Counted from the first letter of the stretch, positions 53,821 to 62,528 are shown. The stretch is DNA of 64,000 nt from Streptomyces violens (GCF_000717745.1 NZ_JOBH01000008.1:1-64000); one strand, 5' to 3'. Notes: generated by a model not told the origin, from the letters alone. Numbers and translations: made by a program.

Positions 53821-54495
53821 ATGCCAGGAGGACGATTGACCCAGCAGGACCGCCAGCGCATCGCGGCCGGACTCGCCGACGGGCTCTCCTATGCCGAGAT
53901 CGCCAGGCGGCTCGACCGGACGACCTCGACGATCAGCCGGGAGGTCGCACGCAACGGCGGCCCCGGCGACTACCGGCCCCAGCGGGCGCACCAAGCGACG
54001 GTCCAGCGAGCACGGCGCGGCATACCGGCACCCGCACGCGAGGCCAGTGCGCCGAGCGGCACGACGGAAGAGGAGATCATCGAGCTGGCGGTCAGGTCGG
54101 GGCTGCCGAGGATGACGGCGCGCGTGCACGTCGACCTGTTGCTGTCCGAGGACGGCAGGCGCACCGCGGCCGAGCTGACCCGCAGGCTCAACGTCAGCCC
54201 GGCCTCCGTCTCCGTGGCCGTCAACTTCCTGGTCGAGCACGGGTATGTCCGGCGCGAGCGCGATCCGCAGCGGCGTCGCGACATCTACGTGGTCGATGAC
54301 GACGCCTGGTACAACTCCATTGTGATCAGCTCACAGCAGACGCTCGAGTCGGCGCAGGCCGCGATGGCGGCGGCGGAGAGGTTGGGGCCCGAAAGCCCCG
54401 TGGGGCAGCGGCTGGCCAAGGGAGGCACGTTCCTGGAGCGGGTCGTCCTGGACATGAGGGAGTCGGCCGACCGCTGGCGCGGCCTCCTGTCGTGA
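53821..54495 (+). CDS. IS30-like HTH fused to MarR-type regulator
   Basis: 224 residues from the ATG at 53821; starts at 53791 or 53773 would add up to 16 residues. The N-terminal HTH (LTQQDRQRIAAGLADGLSYA, EIARRLDRTTSTISREVARN) is the DNA-binding domain known from IS30 transposases. It is followed by a winged-helix MarR/GbsR-like region (RTAAELTRRLNVSPASVSVA, VNFLVEHGYVRRERDPQRRR) and a helical tail. It is a two-HTH regulator, not a transposase: no DDE domain is present. It is divergent from the P450, which it probably represses. Confidence 0.9.
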   Translation: MPGGRLTQQDRQRIAAGLADGLSYAEIARRLDRTTSTISREVARNGGPGDYRPQRAHQATVQRARRGIPAPAREASAPSGTTEEEIIELAVRSGLPRMTARVHVDLLLSEDGRRTAAELTRRLNVSPASVSVAVNFLVEHGYVRRERDPQRRRDIYVVDDDAWYNSIVISSQQTLESAQAAMAAAERLGPESPVGQRLAKGGTFLERVVLDMRESADRWRGLLS

Positions 54496-54500
54496 GGAAC

Positions 54501-54528
54501 CCAGCCCGACCGCGTGGAAGCGGGCTGG
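54501..54528 (+). terminator. Terminator of the HTH-MarR gene
   Basis: CCAGCCCG and CGGGCTGG form an 8-bp stem around 12 nt, 5 bp after the stop, followed by CCCTTCTC. Confidence 0.7.
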
Positions 54529-54634
54529 CCCTTCTCACTGACCGTCACCAACCCACGCCACGTGGCCGGCCGCCGTGCTCAAGGTTCTGTCCCGGCTCCC
54601 CGCCCACCCCGCGACCACCCCGCCGTCGACCGTC

Positions 54635-55288
54635 TCACACGTGCGTGAGAAGGCCCTCCAGCGGCCGCGGAACGCGCTCCAAGTCCAGGTGCGCGACCAG
54701 TGCCTGCGCGTACAGCGCCTTGCGACCGCTGTGCGTGCCCATGAAGCGCCGCAGTTGGTGTTCCACGGGCCGTTCGCGCTGTGCCGGCTGTCCCTGGAAA
54801 ATACGGAAGGGGCGCATCTCGCCCTGGGCGTCGATGACTTGCTGCACACCCTCGGCCCCGAGAGCGCGGATCAGCTCGTCCTCCAGGTCGGCGACGCACA
54901 CATGGAAGCCGAGTGTCACCAGTCCGGCGTGCGTGAGACCGGACCCGAGCCCAACCCGTTCCAGATGACGCCGGAAATGCCGCTCCTCGCCGATGTCACA
55001 GAGACCGGCCAGCGGGAGTCCGAGCCCCGGAGGACCGCACACGTCCAGGAAGCGCCCGATGCTCGTCGCACCTCCCAGCGGTACTACCGCGACGCCCTCC
55101 GCACCAAGATCGCGGCCATAGCGCATGGCCAGCGCTTCGAGCGCGACCTGATCGCTGCTCCCCTCGACGAGCACGACCATCCGCACATCGCCGGCCAGCT
55201 CCCGCGCCGCCTCGGCCGCCGCACCCGCGCCCGCTCCGCCGGCCGCCCACGCGACCACCGCCAGACGGAATCGCCTCAACTCGTCCAC
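54635..55288 (-). CDS. TOPRIM-domain protein
   Basis: 217 residues from the GTG at 55288, preceded by GCGAGG. After an Ala-rich helix (VVAWAAGGAGAGAAAEAARE) comes a TOPRIM core: MVVLVEGSSDQVALEALAMR (catalytic Glu), VAVVPLGGATSIGRFLDVC and LPLAGLCDIGEERHFRRHLE (Asp region). It resembles the isolated TOPRIM half of OLD-type nucleases or ATP-dependent endonuclease-like proteins, but no ATPase gene is adjacent. A role in DNA cleavage or nucleotide metabolism is possible. It ends convergent to the HTH-MarR gene. Confidence 0.85.
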   Translation of the reverse strand: MDELRRFRLAVVAWAAGGAGAGAAAEAARELAGDVRMVVLVEGSSDQVALEALAMRYGRDLGAEGVAVVPLGGATSIGRFLDVCGPPGLGLPLAGLCDIGEERHFRRHLERVGLGSGLTHAGLVTLGFHVCVADLEDELIRALGAEGVQQVIDAQGEMRPFRIFQGQPAQRERPVEHQLRRFMGTHSGRKALYAQALVAHLDLERVPRPLEGLLTHV

Positions 55289-55407
55289 GAGACCTCGCTT
55301 CCCGCCGCCATCCTGGCACGGCCGAGATCCCGTACGCACGCACGTTTTCCGCAGGCGATGACCGTTCACCGTGAACTACCCGCGTAGGGGTACGTGGGGG
55401 CAAGAAA

Positions 55408-55430
55408 GCCCCCGACCTGTGGTCGGGGGC
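55408..55430 (-). terminator. Terminator of the tRNA gene
   Basis: GCCCCCGACC and GGTCGGGGGC form a 10-bp stem around a 3-nt loop. In the minus orientation it follows the tRNA directly and is trailed by TTTCTT, a proper U-rich tract. Confidence 0.9.
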
Positions 55431-55440
55431 CTCTTTCGAG

Positions 55441-55514
55441 TAGCGGGGACAGGATTTGAACCTGCGACCTCTGGGTTATGAGCCCAGCGAGCTACCGAGC
55501 TGCTCCACCCCGCG
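55441..55514 (-). tRNA. Initiator tRNA-fMet (CAT anticodon)
   Basis: 74 nt on the minus strand fold as a cloverleaf: acceptor CGCGGGG with CCCCGC plus an unpaired first position, D arm AGCAGCTCGGTAGCT, anticodon arm CTGGGCTCATAACCCAG (anticodon CAT) and T arm with GGTTCAAATCC. The unpaired 1-72 position and the three G:C pairs next to the anticodon loop are the marks of an initiator tRNA. The 3' CCA is not encoded. Confidence 0.96.
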
Positions 55515-55682
55515 TCGGTGAACCTCACTGTACGCCATGTTTCGCCGCATCGACGCATGTGGCGACTACGGGGCCGCCCACGATGCCGCCGGCCCACCCT
55601 CATCCGCCGCTACCGAGGCGAGCGCTCCCCTTCACAGCACCGCCATAGCACCGCCACAGCACCGCTCAATGGCGCTGTACTT

Positions 55683-56411
55683 CTACTCCTCCTCGACCAC
55701 CAGAAGTCTCCGCGCAGCCCTCACCAGCGCGCCATTGTCAGCTGCGACGGACCCATCGGGAAGTACCAGAACATCCTCCAGCCCGACCCTCGTATCCAGC
55801 CCCAGCCGGGCAGCCACCCGCAGCACCGGCCATGCGCCACCGTCTTCTCCATGCAACAGCACCGGAGCAGACCGGACCGGACCCAGCTCTTCCACAAGAG
55901 CGAGGGCAGTACTGTCGGCCGTAGCCGCTTTGGTGTCCGTGACCTCAGCGAGCACTCGCAGCACCCGCCCAGTGAACGGCGAGGCGCGGAACCGGCGTGC
56001 CGCCTCCGTCCCCGAATAAATGCCTGCTTCCACCCCAACTCCCCGCTCCAAGAGCGCCTCGGCCACCTGCTCGGCGCCGTCCTCGTGCCAGTTCACCGAC
56101 GCGTGATCGGGCAGCACGGACCAAGCCCGCGCCAGCGCCGCACGCTCTGCCGGGTCCGGGACAGCCCACGCCCCGGTCGTGACCCCGATCCGCACGCCGC
56201 GCGGGACGGCACGACGCACCGCGGTGACCGCTTGCGCGACCACCTGCGGCTCCAGCGAATCAAGGCCTTCGGCATCCTTAGGATGCAGATGGATGTCCTC
56301 AGCCCCCGCGGCCACAGCCCGTACGGCTTCCGCGGCCAGCTCGCTCGGCGACACGGGCAGAGACCGGCACTCCTCGCGCTTGCGCGCCCCGTTCAGACAT
56401 ACCTGCAACAT
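55683..56411 (-). CDS. BKACE family (3-keto-5-aminohexanoate cleavage-like) enzyme
   Basis: 242 residues from the ATG at 56411 (no SD; probably leaderless; GTG at 56441 is possible). The BKACE/DUF849 fold is recognised from MLQVCLNGARKREECRSLPV, AEDIHLHPKDAEGLDSL (zinc-binding HxH), GVRIGVTTGAWAVPDPAER, SVNWHEDGAEQVAEALLERG and RVGLEDVLVLPDGSVAADN. Members cleave beta-keto acids using acetyl-CoA. Family specificity is diverse, so the substrate is uncertain. It stands next to the tRNA gene. Confidence 0.92.
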   Translation of the reverse strand: MLQVCLNGARKREECRSLPVSPSELAAEAVRAVAAGAEDIHLHPKDAEGLDSLEPQVVAQAVTAVRRAVPRGVRIGVTTGAWAVPDPAERAALARAWSVLPDHASVNWHEDGAEQVAEALLERGVGVEAGIYSGTEAARRFRASPFTGRVLRVLAEVTDTKAATADSTALALVEELGPVRSAPVLLHGEDGGAWPVLRVAARLGLDTRVGLEDVLVLPDGSVAADNGALVRAARRLLVVEEE

Positions 56412-56534
56412 GGCCGCGACTATGCCAGCCACCACCGACATCGCCGGTCAGGGCCCGGGCCCCTGACGCACCCGGACGAGGAGTAACAAGCCCTGAGGCT
56501 GTTCAGTCGGCGGATCAGGAGCATACTGGTAGCA

Positions 56535-56756
56535 ATGACAAAGCCAGCTGCACTGAAGCGCCATTTGCCTACCAGCCCCTTCAAGGCCCCGGATACGCTG
56601 CCTCTCAAGCAGTTTGTCGTGGGCGACCGGGTCACCCACGACGTGTACGGCCTCGGCCGCGTGATCGCCATCGAGGACGGGATCGCGGTGCTCGTGGATT
56701 TCACCTCGGCGCAAGAGCGGATCATGAGTCCGTACGCCAAGATGAGCAAGCTATAA
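56535..56756 (+). CDS. Small conserved protein with a Tudor/CarD-like fold
   Basis: 73 residues. The C-terminal part (KQFVVGDRVTHDVYGLGRVI, AIEDGIAVLVDFTSAQERI) has the compact beta pattern seen at the C-terminus of UvrD-like helicases and CarD-type RNA-polymerase-binding proteins. The N-terminal 25 residues are basic and Pro-rich. Such short proteins are conserved in Streptomyces; the role is unproven. Divergent from the BKACE gene. Confidence 0.8.
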   Translation: MTKPAALKRHLPTSPFKAPDTLPLKQFVVGDRVTHDVYGLGRVIAIEDGIAVLVDFTSAQERIMSPYAKMSKL

Positions 56757-57145
56757 GACCGTTATGCCCGGTCACGGCGTGCTGGGCTCCGCCATGTCCT
56801 TGTCACGAATGGGAGACCTCTCATCGACCTGACCTCGCTGTTCTCCGCCCCGGAAGGGGCGCCCCGCCGTGCCACTCCGGCATCGCTGCCTCCGACGACG
56901 AACCCCTTCCAGGCCCCGGACTTTGAGGAGAGCGAGACCTTCCCGTTCCAGGACGCACAAGATGAGCTGCGGCTGACGTGTCCCGGGACCACAAACCCGT
57001 GAGCTGAACCCGTGAGCTGAACCCGTCCGGGCGGGCTCGCGGACACACACGGTTCGTCCCCGGCCTGCCACCGGGGACGAAGGGCACCAGGGACGAAGGG
57101 ACTGTTCGGGGCTCTTGGCGCGCACGCGGCGGAGCGCTGTCAGTG
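56757..57145. other. Open stretch after the small Tudor-like gene
   Basis: The frame of the 73-residue gene stays open for 81 more codons after its TAA, to TGA at 57000-57002. It includes VTNGRPLIDLTSLFSAPEGA, PPTTNPFQAPDFEESETFP and DELRLTCPGTTNP, which look protein-like, but no start codon lies in that frame. The rest is non-coding, with a short repeat of ACCCGTGAGCTGA at 56995-57020. Confidence 0.35.
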
Positions 57146-57859
57146 TCAGCCGAGCGGGACGCCTGTCCGGCTCTCCAGGGCTTGAATGAGGTGGGCCTGG
57201 AACTCTTCGTCTTGCGATGCGGGATGCGGCGTCTGCACCTGTTGGTGGTACCAGTAGCCACCGGTGCTCGGGGTCACGTCGTGGTGGGTGGCGAGCCACG
57301 CTTGTGTCTGGTGCCCGGCAGTCAGGTCATCCGGTGCGCCGGCACCGCCCATACGGGTGGGGACCCACCCGGGGTCGACCGCATGGCTCGAGGTTCCTTC
57401 CCACCGGGAGGCGAGCGCAAGCGCGAGGGCGGTGACCCACAGTTTGGTGTCGTCGTAGGAGGCGGTGCCGGCGGTCAGCCTTCGCAGATCGGTGGAGCCG
57501 GTTCGGTGCATGGAGCTGCTGAGGTAGATGAGCCTGTCCGGTATATCCAGCAGGGCCGTCAGCATGTAGGGCGCGAGAGTATTAACGGTGACCGCTTCAG
57601 GAGAGTGCATGGCGCCGGCGTTGTGGATGACGGCGTCGAAGCGGCCGAACTCGGATGCCTGCCGGGCAACACCATGGATCTCGTCCAGCTTGGCGAGATC
57701 TCCGATGAGGACGCCTTTCCATCGGGCAGTGTCATCCGCTTCGGTGAGACGGGCCGGGTTGCGGACGTGGATGACCACGTCGTGCCCGTCGTGGGCCAAC
57801 GCCTTCGCCGTGTTGTGCCCGAGGCCGCTGGATGCTCCGGTCACCAGAATCAGTGCCAT
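57146..57859 (-). CDS. Short-chain dehydrogenase/reductase
   Basis: 237 residues from the ATG at 57859 (AAAGGTGA upstream). The cofactor motif LVTGASSGLGHNTAKAL, IHNAGAMHSPEAV, the Ser of YLSSSMHRTG and catalytic YDDTK are present; the DPGWVPTRMGG motif follows. It is the last gene in the run of oxidoreductase genes leading away from the XRE regulator, separated by a 210-bp gap. Substrate unknown; it is a classical SDR of reduced length. Confidence 0.92.
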   Translation of the reverse strand: MALILVTGASSGLGHNTAKALAHDGHDVVIHVRNPARLTEADDTARWKGVLIGDLAKLDEIHGVARQASEFGRFDAVIHNAGAMHSPEAVTVNTLAPYMLTALLDIPDRLIYLSSSMHRTGSTDLRRLTAGTASYDDTKLWVTALALALASRWEGTSSHAVDPGWVPTRMGGAGAPDDLTAGHQTQAWLATHHDVTPSTGGYWYHQQVQTPHPASQDEEFQAHLIQALESRTGVPLG

Positions 57860-58069
57860 GTCAGTCACCTTTCGTCTGTGGGGCGCCTGTGGGGTGCTGG
57901 GTGCGGTGCCTGGCGCGGTGAACTGGACGGCAGTATCCGCCAATTATCGAGGTCGTGCGTTCAGCGGCGACCTTCTCGACCGTGTTCGAGCCTCGGTGTT
58001 CGAGCCTCGGTGTCCGGGGCGAGTGTCCCGTAGGCGAGGGTGAAGCCGGGCGCGAACCGGTGCCGGCCC

Positions 58070-58837
58070 CTACTGGGCGACGTAACCGCCGTCGACGGGG
58101 AGGGCCACGCCGATGACGAAGCTCGCACCGGGGCTGCACAGCCACAGCACAGCCTGGGCGATTTCCTCGGCGGTACCGAGACGGTTGATGGGCTGATTGG
58201 CCTCGGCCTCGGCACGGTCGAGCTCCCCCTTGGTGATCATGTCGCTGACCATGGGGGTGTCAATGGTGCCGGGGCAGACCGCGTTGATACGGATGCCACG
58301 CGGGGCGTATTCAAGGGCGGCGCTGCCGGTCAGGCCGATCACGCCGTGCTTGGAGGCGTGGTAGGAAGCGCGGCCTGGGATGCCGACCAGGCCGCCGAGG
58401 GACGAGCAGTTGACGATGGCGCCGCTCCCCTGGGCCCGCATGTGGCGCAGCTCGTGCTTCATGCTGGCCCAAATACCCCGCAGGTTAACGGCGTTGACCT
58501 TGTCGAAAACAGACGCCTCCTCGTCGGCGGCATCGGCCGGCGGGATCTGGATGCCGGCATTGTTGTAGGCCATGTCCAGGCGGCCGAAGGTTTCCACCGT
58601 ACGGTCGACTGCCGCGGCGACCTGCTCCTCATCGGTGACATCACAGACGAGGGCGAGGGCCTGGTGGCCTTCGTCGGTGAGCTGCTTCACGGCCGCGTTC
58701 AGGGCGTCCTCGTTGATGTCGGTGAGGGCCACGGCGGCGCCCGCTTCGGCGAAGGCACGGGCGGTGGCCAGGCCCATACCGGAGCTGGCTCCGGTGACGA
58801 AGGCGACCTGGCCGGTGAAGTCGTACGTGGGGTTCAT
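58070..58837 (-). CDS. Classical SDR, glucose 1-dehydrogenase-like
   Basis: 255 residues from the ATG at 58837 with GGGAGAAG upstream. GQVAFVTGASSGMGLATARA (TGxxxGxG), the acidic ALTDINEDALNAAV, VCDVTDEEQV, AYNNAGIQIPPADAAD, NCSSLGGLVGIPGRASYHAS with YxxxK, and the C-terminal PVDGGYVAQ are all typical. The Asp after the second strand favours NAD+. It follows the MFS gene after 41 bp and is part of the same operon. Confidence 0.94.
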   Translation of the reverse strand: MNPTYDFTGQVAFVTGASSGMGLATARAFAEAGAAVALTDINEDALNAAVKQLTDEGHQALALVCDVTDEEQVAAAVDRTVETFGRLDMAYNNAGIQIPPADAADEEASVFDKVNAVNLRGIWASMKHELRHMRAQGSGAIVNCSSLGGLVGIPGRASYHASKHGVIGLTGSAALEYAPRGIRINAVCPGTIDTPMVSDMITKGELDRAEAEANQPINRLGTAEEIAQAVLWLCSPGASFVIGVALPVDGGYVAQ

Positions 58838-58878
58838 CCGGTCTTCTCCCAACAAGAGCGGTGCGAGCGGTACGGGAT

Positions 58879-60141
58879 TCAGTGCCGCGACGGTGCCGAT
58901 ACGGCTTCGTCGTCCCGCGCACGGGCAGCCGTGGTGCGCCGGATGACAACCCGTGCGGTGTGGGACGTGCCGAGTACGGCGAGGGCAACGAGCGGCAGCA
59001 AGGTGAGGGCGGCGGAGACGGCGCCGACCAGCGCGGGCCCGGTCAGGCCGAGGGACGTACCCATGGCCGCGCCGGCGATGGCGGAGCCGGCGGCGATGCC
59101 GGTGTTGTACGCGGAGGTCGTCAGCGCCGAGGTGAGGGTGGGGGCGTCGCCGGCGAAGCGTACGGCGAGGGAGGTGACGACCGGGTTGACGGTGAAGCCG
59201 GCCAGGGACATCAGAAAGACCAGGGCGATGGCCGCCACCGGGCTGGTCGACAGCGGGATCAGCAGGAACAGCATCACGGCGGTGGCCGCGGCGGCGGTGA
59301 TGGTCGTGGCCATCGGGCGGCGGTCGCCCAGTCGGCCACCGATCGCGGTGCCGCCGAGCGCGCCGACGCCGAAGGCGATCAGGACCAGCGGTACGGCAGC
59401 GGCCGGGATGCCGGCCCGGTCGGTCAGCAGCGGGGTGATGTACGTGTACGTCGCCAGGACCCCGCCCATGATCAGTACCGCGGCGGTCAGCGCCAGCCAC
59501 AGCCGGCCCTGCCGCAGCGCATGGACCTCGGCCCGAACCGACACCCGGACACGCTGCTCCGTCGTGGGGATGAAACGGCCGACGAATGCGGCGGCGAGGG
59601 TGGAGAGCACGGCCAGCGCCCAGAACGGGCCACGCCAGCCGACGAACTGACCGGCGAAGGAGCCGATCGGCACGCCGACGACGTTGGCCAGGGTCAAGCC
59701 GCCCATCATCACACCGACGGCTCGCGTCGAGTTGCCGGGCCCCGCGGCCGCGGTGACGATCACGAATCCAACGGCCCAGAACGCTCCGGTGGCCAGCGCG
59801 GTCACCACACGGGCGAGGAGAACGACCGTGAAGGAGTCGCTGAGGGCAGCGACGACATGGCCAAGGGCGAAGACGGCCAGGGCCCAGACCAGGGTCTGGC
59901 GCTGGGGCATGCGCAGAGTGGCCATGGCCATGACCGGCCCGCCGACGATCATCCCGACGGCGAAGGCGGTGATCAGCAGACCGGCGTGCGAGACGCTGAC
60001 GCCGAGGTCACCGGCCATTTCCGGCAGCAGCCCTGCGATGACGAACTCGGTGGTACCCATCAGGAACGTGCCGGCGGCGAGCACCCAGACGACGAAGGGC
60101 AACTTGCCGGGTGCGGGAGTGCTTCCGGATACGGAAGACAT
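58879..60141 (-). CDS. MFS transporter (DHA1, Cmx/PbuE-like)
   Basis: 420 residues. Twelve hydrophobic helices start with FVVWVLAAGTFLMGTTEFVI, AGLLPEMAGDLGVSVSHAGL, typical of the arabinose-efflux/chloramphenicol-exporter branch; the helix 5 motif GVMMGGLTLANVVGVPIGSF marks an antiporter. It probably exports a toxic substrate or product of the neighbouring dehydrogenases. Second gene of the operon, 59 bp after the alcohol dehydrogenase. Confidence 0.94.
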   Translation of the reverse strand: MSSVSGSTPAPGKLPFVVWVLAAGTFLMGTTEFVIAGLLPEMAGDLGVSVSHAGLLITAFAVGMIVGGPVMAMATLRMPQRQTLVWALAVFALGHVVAALSDSFTVVLLARVVTALATGAFWAVGFVIVTAAAGPGNSTRAVGVMMGGLTLANVVGVPIGSFAGQFVGWRGPFWALAVLSTLAAAFVGRFIPTTEQRVRVSVRAEVHALRQGRLWLALTAAVLIMGGVLATYTYITPLLTDRAGIPAAAVPLVLIAFGVGALGGTAIGGRLGDRRPMATTITAAAATAVMLFLLIPLSTSPVAAIALVFLMSLAGFTVNPVVTSLAVRFAGDAPTLTSALTTSAYNTGIAAGSAIAGAAMGTSLGLTGPALVGAVSAALTLLPLVALAVLGTSHTARVVIRRTTAARARDDEAVSAPSRH

Positions 60142-60200
60142 GCGTGCGGTTACTCCTTGAACAGAGTGCGAGGTGACAGGATGCGAAAAGGGGGATGAGT

Positions 60201-61217
60201 TCAGGGCTTGAGCAGCGCCTTGATCGCGCGGCGCTCGTCCATCGCCTTGTAGCCCTCGGCGACCTGTTCCAGCGGCAGGGTGAGGTCGAAGACCTTGCCC
60301 GGGTCGATCCGGCCGGACAGCACCCGGTCGATCAGGTCGGGCAGGTAGCGGCGTACGGGAGCGGGGCCGCCACGCAGCCCGACGTGGGAGAAGAACAGCT
60401 CCTGACCGTCGACGGCCACCTCGTGGGGCACGCCGACGAAGCCGACGTTGCCACCGGGACGCGCCGACTGCAGAGCCTGCTGCATGGCCTCAGCGGTCCC
60501 GACGCACTCCAGCACCGCGTCGGCACCGATACCACCAGTGAGGTCCTTGACGCGCTCCACACCGTCCTCGCCACGCTCGGTGACGATGTCGGTGGCGCCG
60601 AACTCCAGGGCGAGCTTCTGCCGAGACTCGTGGCGGCTCATAGCAATGATTCGCTCCGCGCCCAGTTCCTTGGCCGCGATCACACCGCACAGGCCCACCG
60701 CGCCGTCACCGACGACCACGGCGGTGGAGCCGGGCTTGACCTCGGCGGACAGCGCGGCGTACCAGCCAGTACCCATCACATCGGACACGGCGAGCAGGCC
60801 GGGCAGGAACTCATCGGCCGGGTGCCCGTCGGTGGCGACCAGGGTGCCGTGGGCGTTGGGAATGCGCACGTAGTCGGCCTGGCAGGTGCTCATGAACTCG
60901 CGGTGCAGGCAGCTGGACTGCCAGCCGTTGCGGCAGTTCGCGCAGGTGTTGTCCGAGGTGGCGAAGGAGCCGACGACGAACTGGCCGGGCTTGACGTGGG
61001 TGACCTCGCTGCCGACCTCCTCCACGACGCCGACGTACTCGTGGCCCATCGGGTGCGGGTCACCGATCGGCTCCAGGCCCCGGTAGGGCCACAGGTCAGA
61101 GCCGCACACGCAGGTGACGGCCGTGCGGATGATCGCGTCGGTCGGCTTGAGGATCTTCGGGTCGTCGAGGGTCTCGAAACGCACATCGCCGGGGGCGTGG
61201 ATCACTGCTCCGCGCAT
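60201..61217 (-). CDS. Zinc-dependent alcohol dehydrogenase (MDR)
   Basis: 338 residues. The catalytic zinc site is made by VTCVCGSDLWPYRG (Cys), PHPMGHEYVGVVEEVG (His, Glu) and a later Cys; the structural zinc loop NTCANCRNGWQSSCLHREF supplies Cys ligands. The cofactor motif is VVVGDGAVGLCGVIAA. It oxidises or reduces an alcohol/aldehyde with NAD(P). It is the promoter-proximal gene of the set, divergent from the XRE regulator with the palindrome at 61427 in the shared spacer. Confidence 0.94.
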   Translation of the reverse strand: MRGAVIHAPGDVRFETLDDPKILKPTDAIIRTAVTCVCGSDLWPYRGLEPIGDPHPMGHEYVGVVEEVGSEVTHVKPGQFVVGSFATSDNTCANCRNGWQSSCLHREFMSTCQADYVRIPNAHGTLVATDGHPADEFLPGLLAVSDVMGTGWYAALSAEVKPGSTAVVVGDGAVGLCGVIAAKELGAERIIAMSRHESRQKLALEFGATDIVTERGEDGVERVKDLTGGIGADAVLECVGTAEAMQQALQSARPGGNVGFVGVPHEVAVDGQELFFSHVGLRGGPAPVRRYLPDLIDRVLSGRIDPGKVFDLTLPLEQVAEGYKAMDERRAIKALLKP

Positions 61218-61426
61218 GAGGGGTTCCTTACGTGCTGAGGCGTCCGGTACACGGCGGTACCGACAGGCGCCGAGTTCTGGTGCGTGTGTCCCCGGGGCGG
61301 GGCCATGCTGCTGGCCTCGTGCCCAGGGCCGGGCCTCCCTTTCCCGTACGTCGTCGCTGCGGGGCCGGGAAGTGCCACGCCAACCAGGGAACCGCCCTTT
61401 CGCGTGCGCAGCGAGTCACCATCGAA

Positions 61427-61447
61427 GGGTGTACCAGCAGTACACCC
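61427..61447. promoter_or_regulatory. 21-bp palindromic operator
   Basis: GGGTGTAC, five bases, GTACACCC: perfect 8-bp arms in the 262-bp spacer between the dehydrogenase operon and the XRE regulator, 33 bp upstream of the regulator's GTG. Confidence 0.75.
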
Positions 61448-61479
61448 CTACGGCGGCGTGCTCGTCGTACCGTCGAGGT

Positions 61480-62385
61480 GTGGACAACCGCGAAGAAGTC
61501 CGCGAGTTTCTGACCTCGCGGCGAGCAAAGATCACCCCCGGGCAGGCCGGCCTGCCCGCCGGGCCCCGACGCCGCGTCCCAGGGCTGCGCCGGAGCGAGG
61601 TCGCCGCGCTGGCCGACGTCAGTGTCGAGTACTACGCCAAACTCGAACGCGGCAACCTCGCCGGCGTCTCCCCCGCCGTCCTCGAGGCCGTCGCCCGAGC
61701 CCTCCACCTCGACGACGCCGAACGCGCCCACCTCCTCCATCTGGCCCAAGCCGCCGACGGCTCCGACGCCCTCACCAGGCCCCGGCGCCGCCGCACCAAG
61801 GGACAGTGGACACCGCACCCCAGCCTGCAGTGGACCCTGGACGCGATCACCGAAGCACCGGCCTTCGTCCGCAACGGCCGCATGGACCTGCTCGCCACCA
61901 ATCGGCTCGCCCGCGCCTTTCACAGCGACCTCTACAACAGCAGCTGCCAACCGCCGAACTTCGCCCGCTTCAACTTCCTCGACCCGGTCTCCCGGCGCTT
62001 CTACCCCGACTGGGACTCCGCCGCCGACATCGCCGTCGCCATCCTGCGCACCGAAGCCGGCCGCAACCCGCACGACAAGGACCTGCACGACCTCATCGGC
62101 GAGCTGTGCACTCGCAGTGAGGAATTCCGTACCCGCTGGGGTGCCCACAATGTCCGCCTGCACGGCACCGGAATCAAGCGTTTCCACCACTCGGCCGTGG
62201 GCGAACTCACCGTCGCCTACGAGGGCCTGGAGATGGCCGCCGAACCCGGCCTCACCCTCACCATCTACACCGCCGAACCCGGCTCCCCCTCCGAAGAAGG
62301 CTTGCGCCTCCTCGCCTCCTGGGCCGCCACGCAGGAATCGGAACCGTCACCGTCGCCGTCGACGGATTCCGTGTCGAGCAACTGA
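61480..62385 (+). CDS. XRE-family regulator with MLTR ligand-binding domain
   Basis: 301 residues from the GTG at 61480, without an SD. The HTH (RVPGLRRSEVAALADVSVEY, YAKLERGNLAGVSPAVLEAV) is followed by the conserved MmyB-like transcription-regulator ligand-binding domain: PHPSLQWTLDAITEAPAFVR, GRMDLLATNRLARAFHSDLY and VRLHGTGIKRFHHSAVGELT. These proteins usually sit beside SDR or oxidoreductase genes they control, as here. The palindrome upstream is the likely site for it, acting on itself and the divergent operon. Confidence 0.95.
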   Translation: MDNREEVREFLTSRRAKITPGQAGLPAGPRRRVPGLRRSEVAALADVSVEYYAKLERGNLAGVSPAVLEAVARALHLDDAERAHLLHLAQAADGSDALTRPRRRRTKGQWTPHPSLQWTLDAITEAPAFVRNGRMDLLATNRLARAFHSDLYNSSCQPPNFARFNFLDPVSRRFYPDWDSAADIAVAILRTEAGRNPHDKDLHDLIGELCTRSEEFRTRWGAHNVRLHGTGIKRFHHSAVGELTVAYEGLEMAAEPGLTLTIYTAEPGSPSEEGLRLLASWAATQESEPSPSPSTDSVSSN

Positions 62386-62528
62386 CACTCGCGTATTCGG
62401 TCGGGTACTTGGCAGGCGAAGTTGTCCGGCCTGTACTGCGGCGCCGGCTCGGGCGGCCAGGGAGTTCCCGGCGAGAGGTGTACTGACAGGGCATCCCACG
62501 GCGTCGACCGTGGCCATACGATCGCGGC

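Noticed and set aside
53821..54000. IS30 transposase
   Set aside because: Only the HTH resembles IS30; the rest is a MarR-like winged helix and no DDE catalytic domain or terminal repeats are present.
55441..55514. tRNA gene as an attachment site for an integrated element
   Set aside because: No duplicated tRNA 3' end and no integrase nearby; the integrase wreck is 36 kb away.
58070..59500. Single long minus-strand frame spanning the SDR and part of the MFS gene
   Set aside because: Only the last 256 codons are the SDR; the upstream part is an out-of-frame reading of the MFS gene, and the SDR has its own ATG and SD at 58837.
58861..60198. Plus-strand frame across the MFS transporter
   Set aside because: Gly/Asp/Arg-rich low-complexity product opposite an intact transporter gene.
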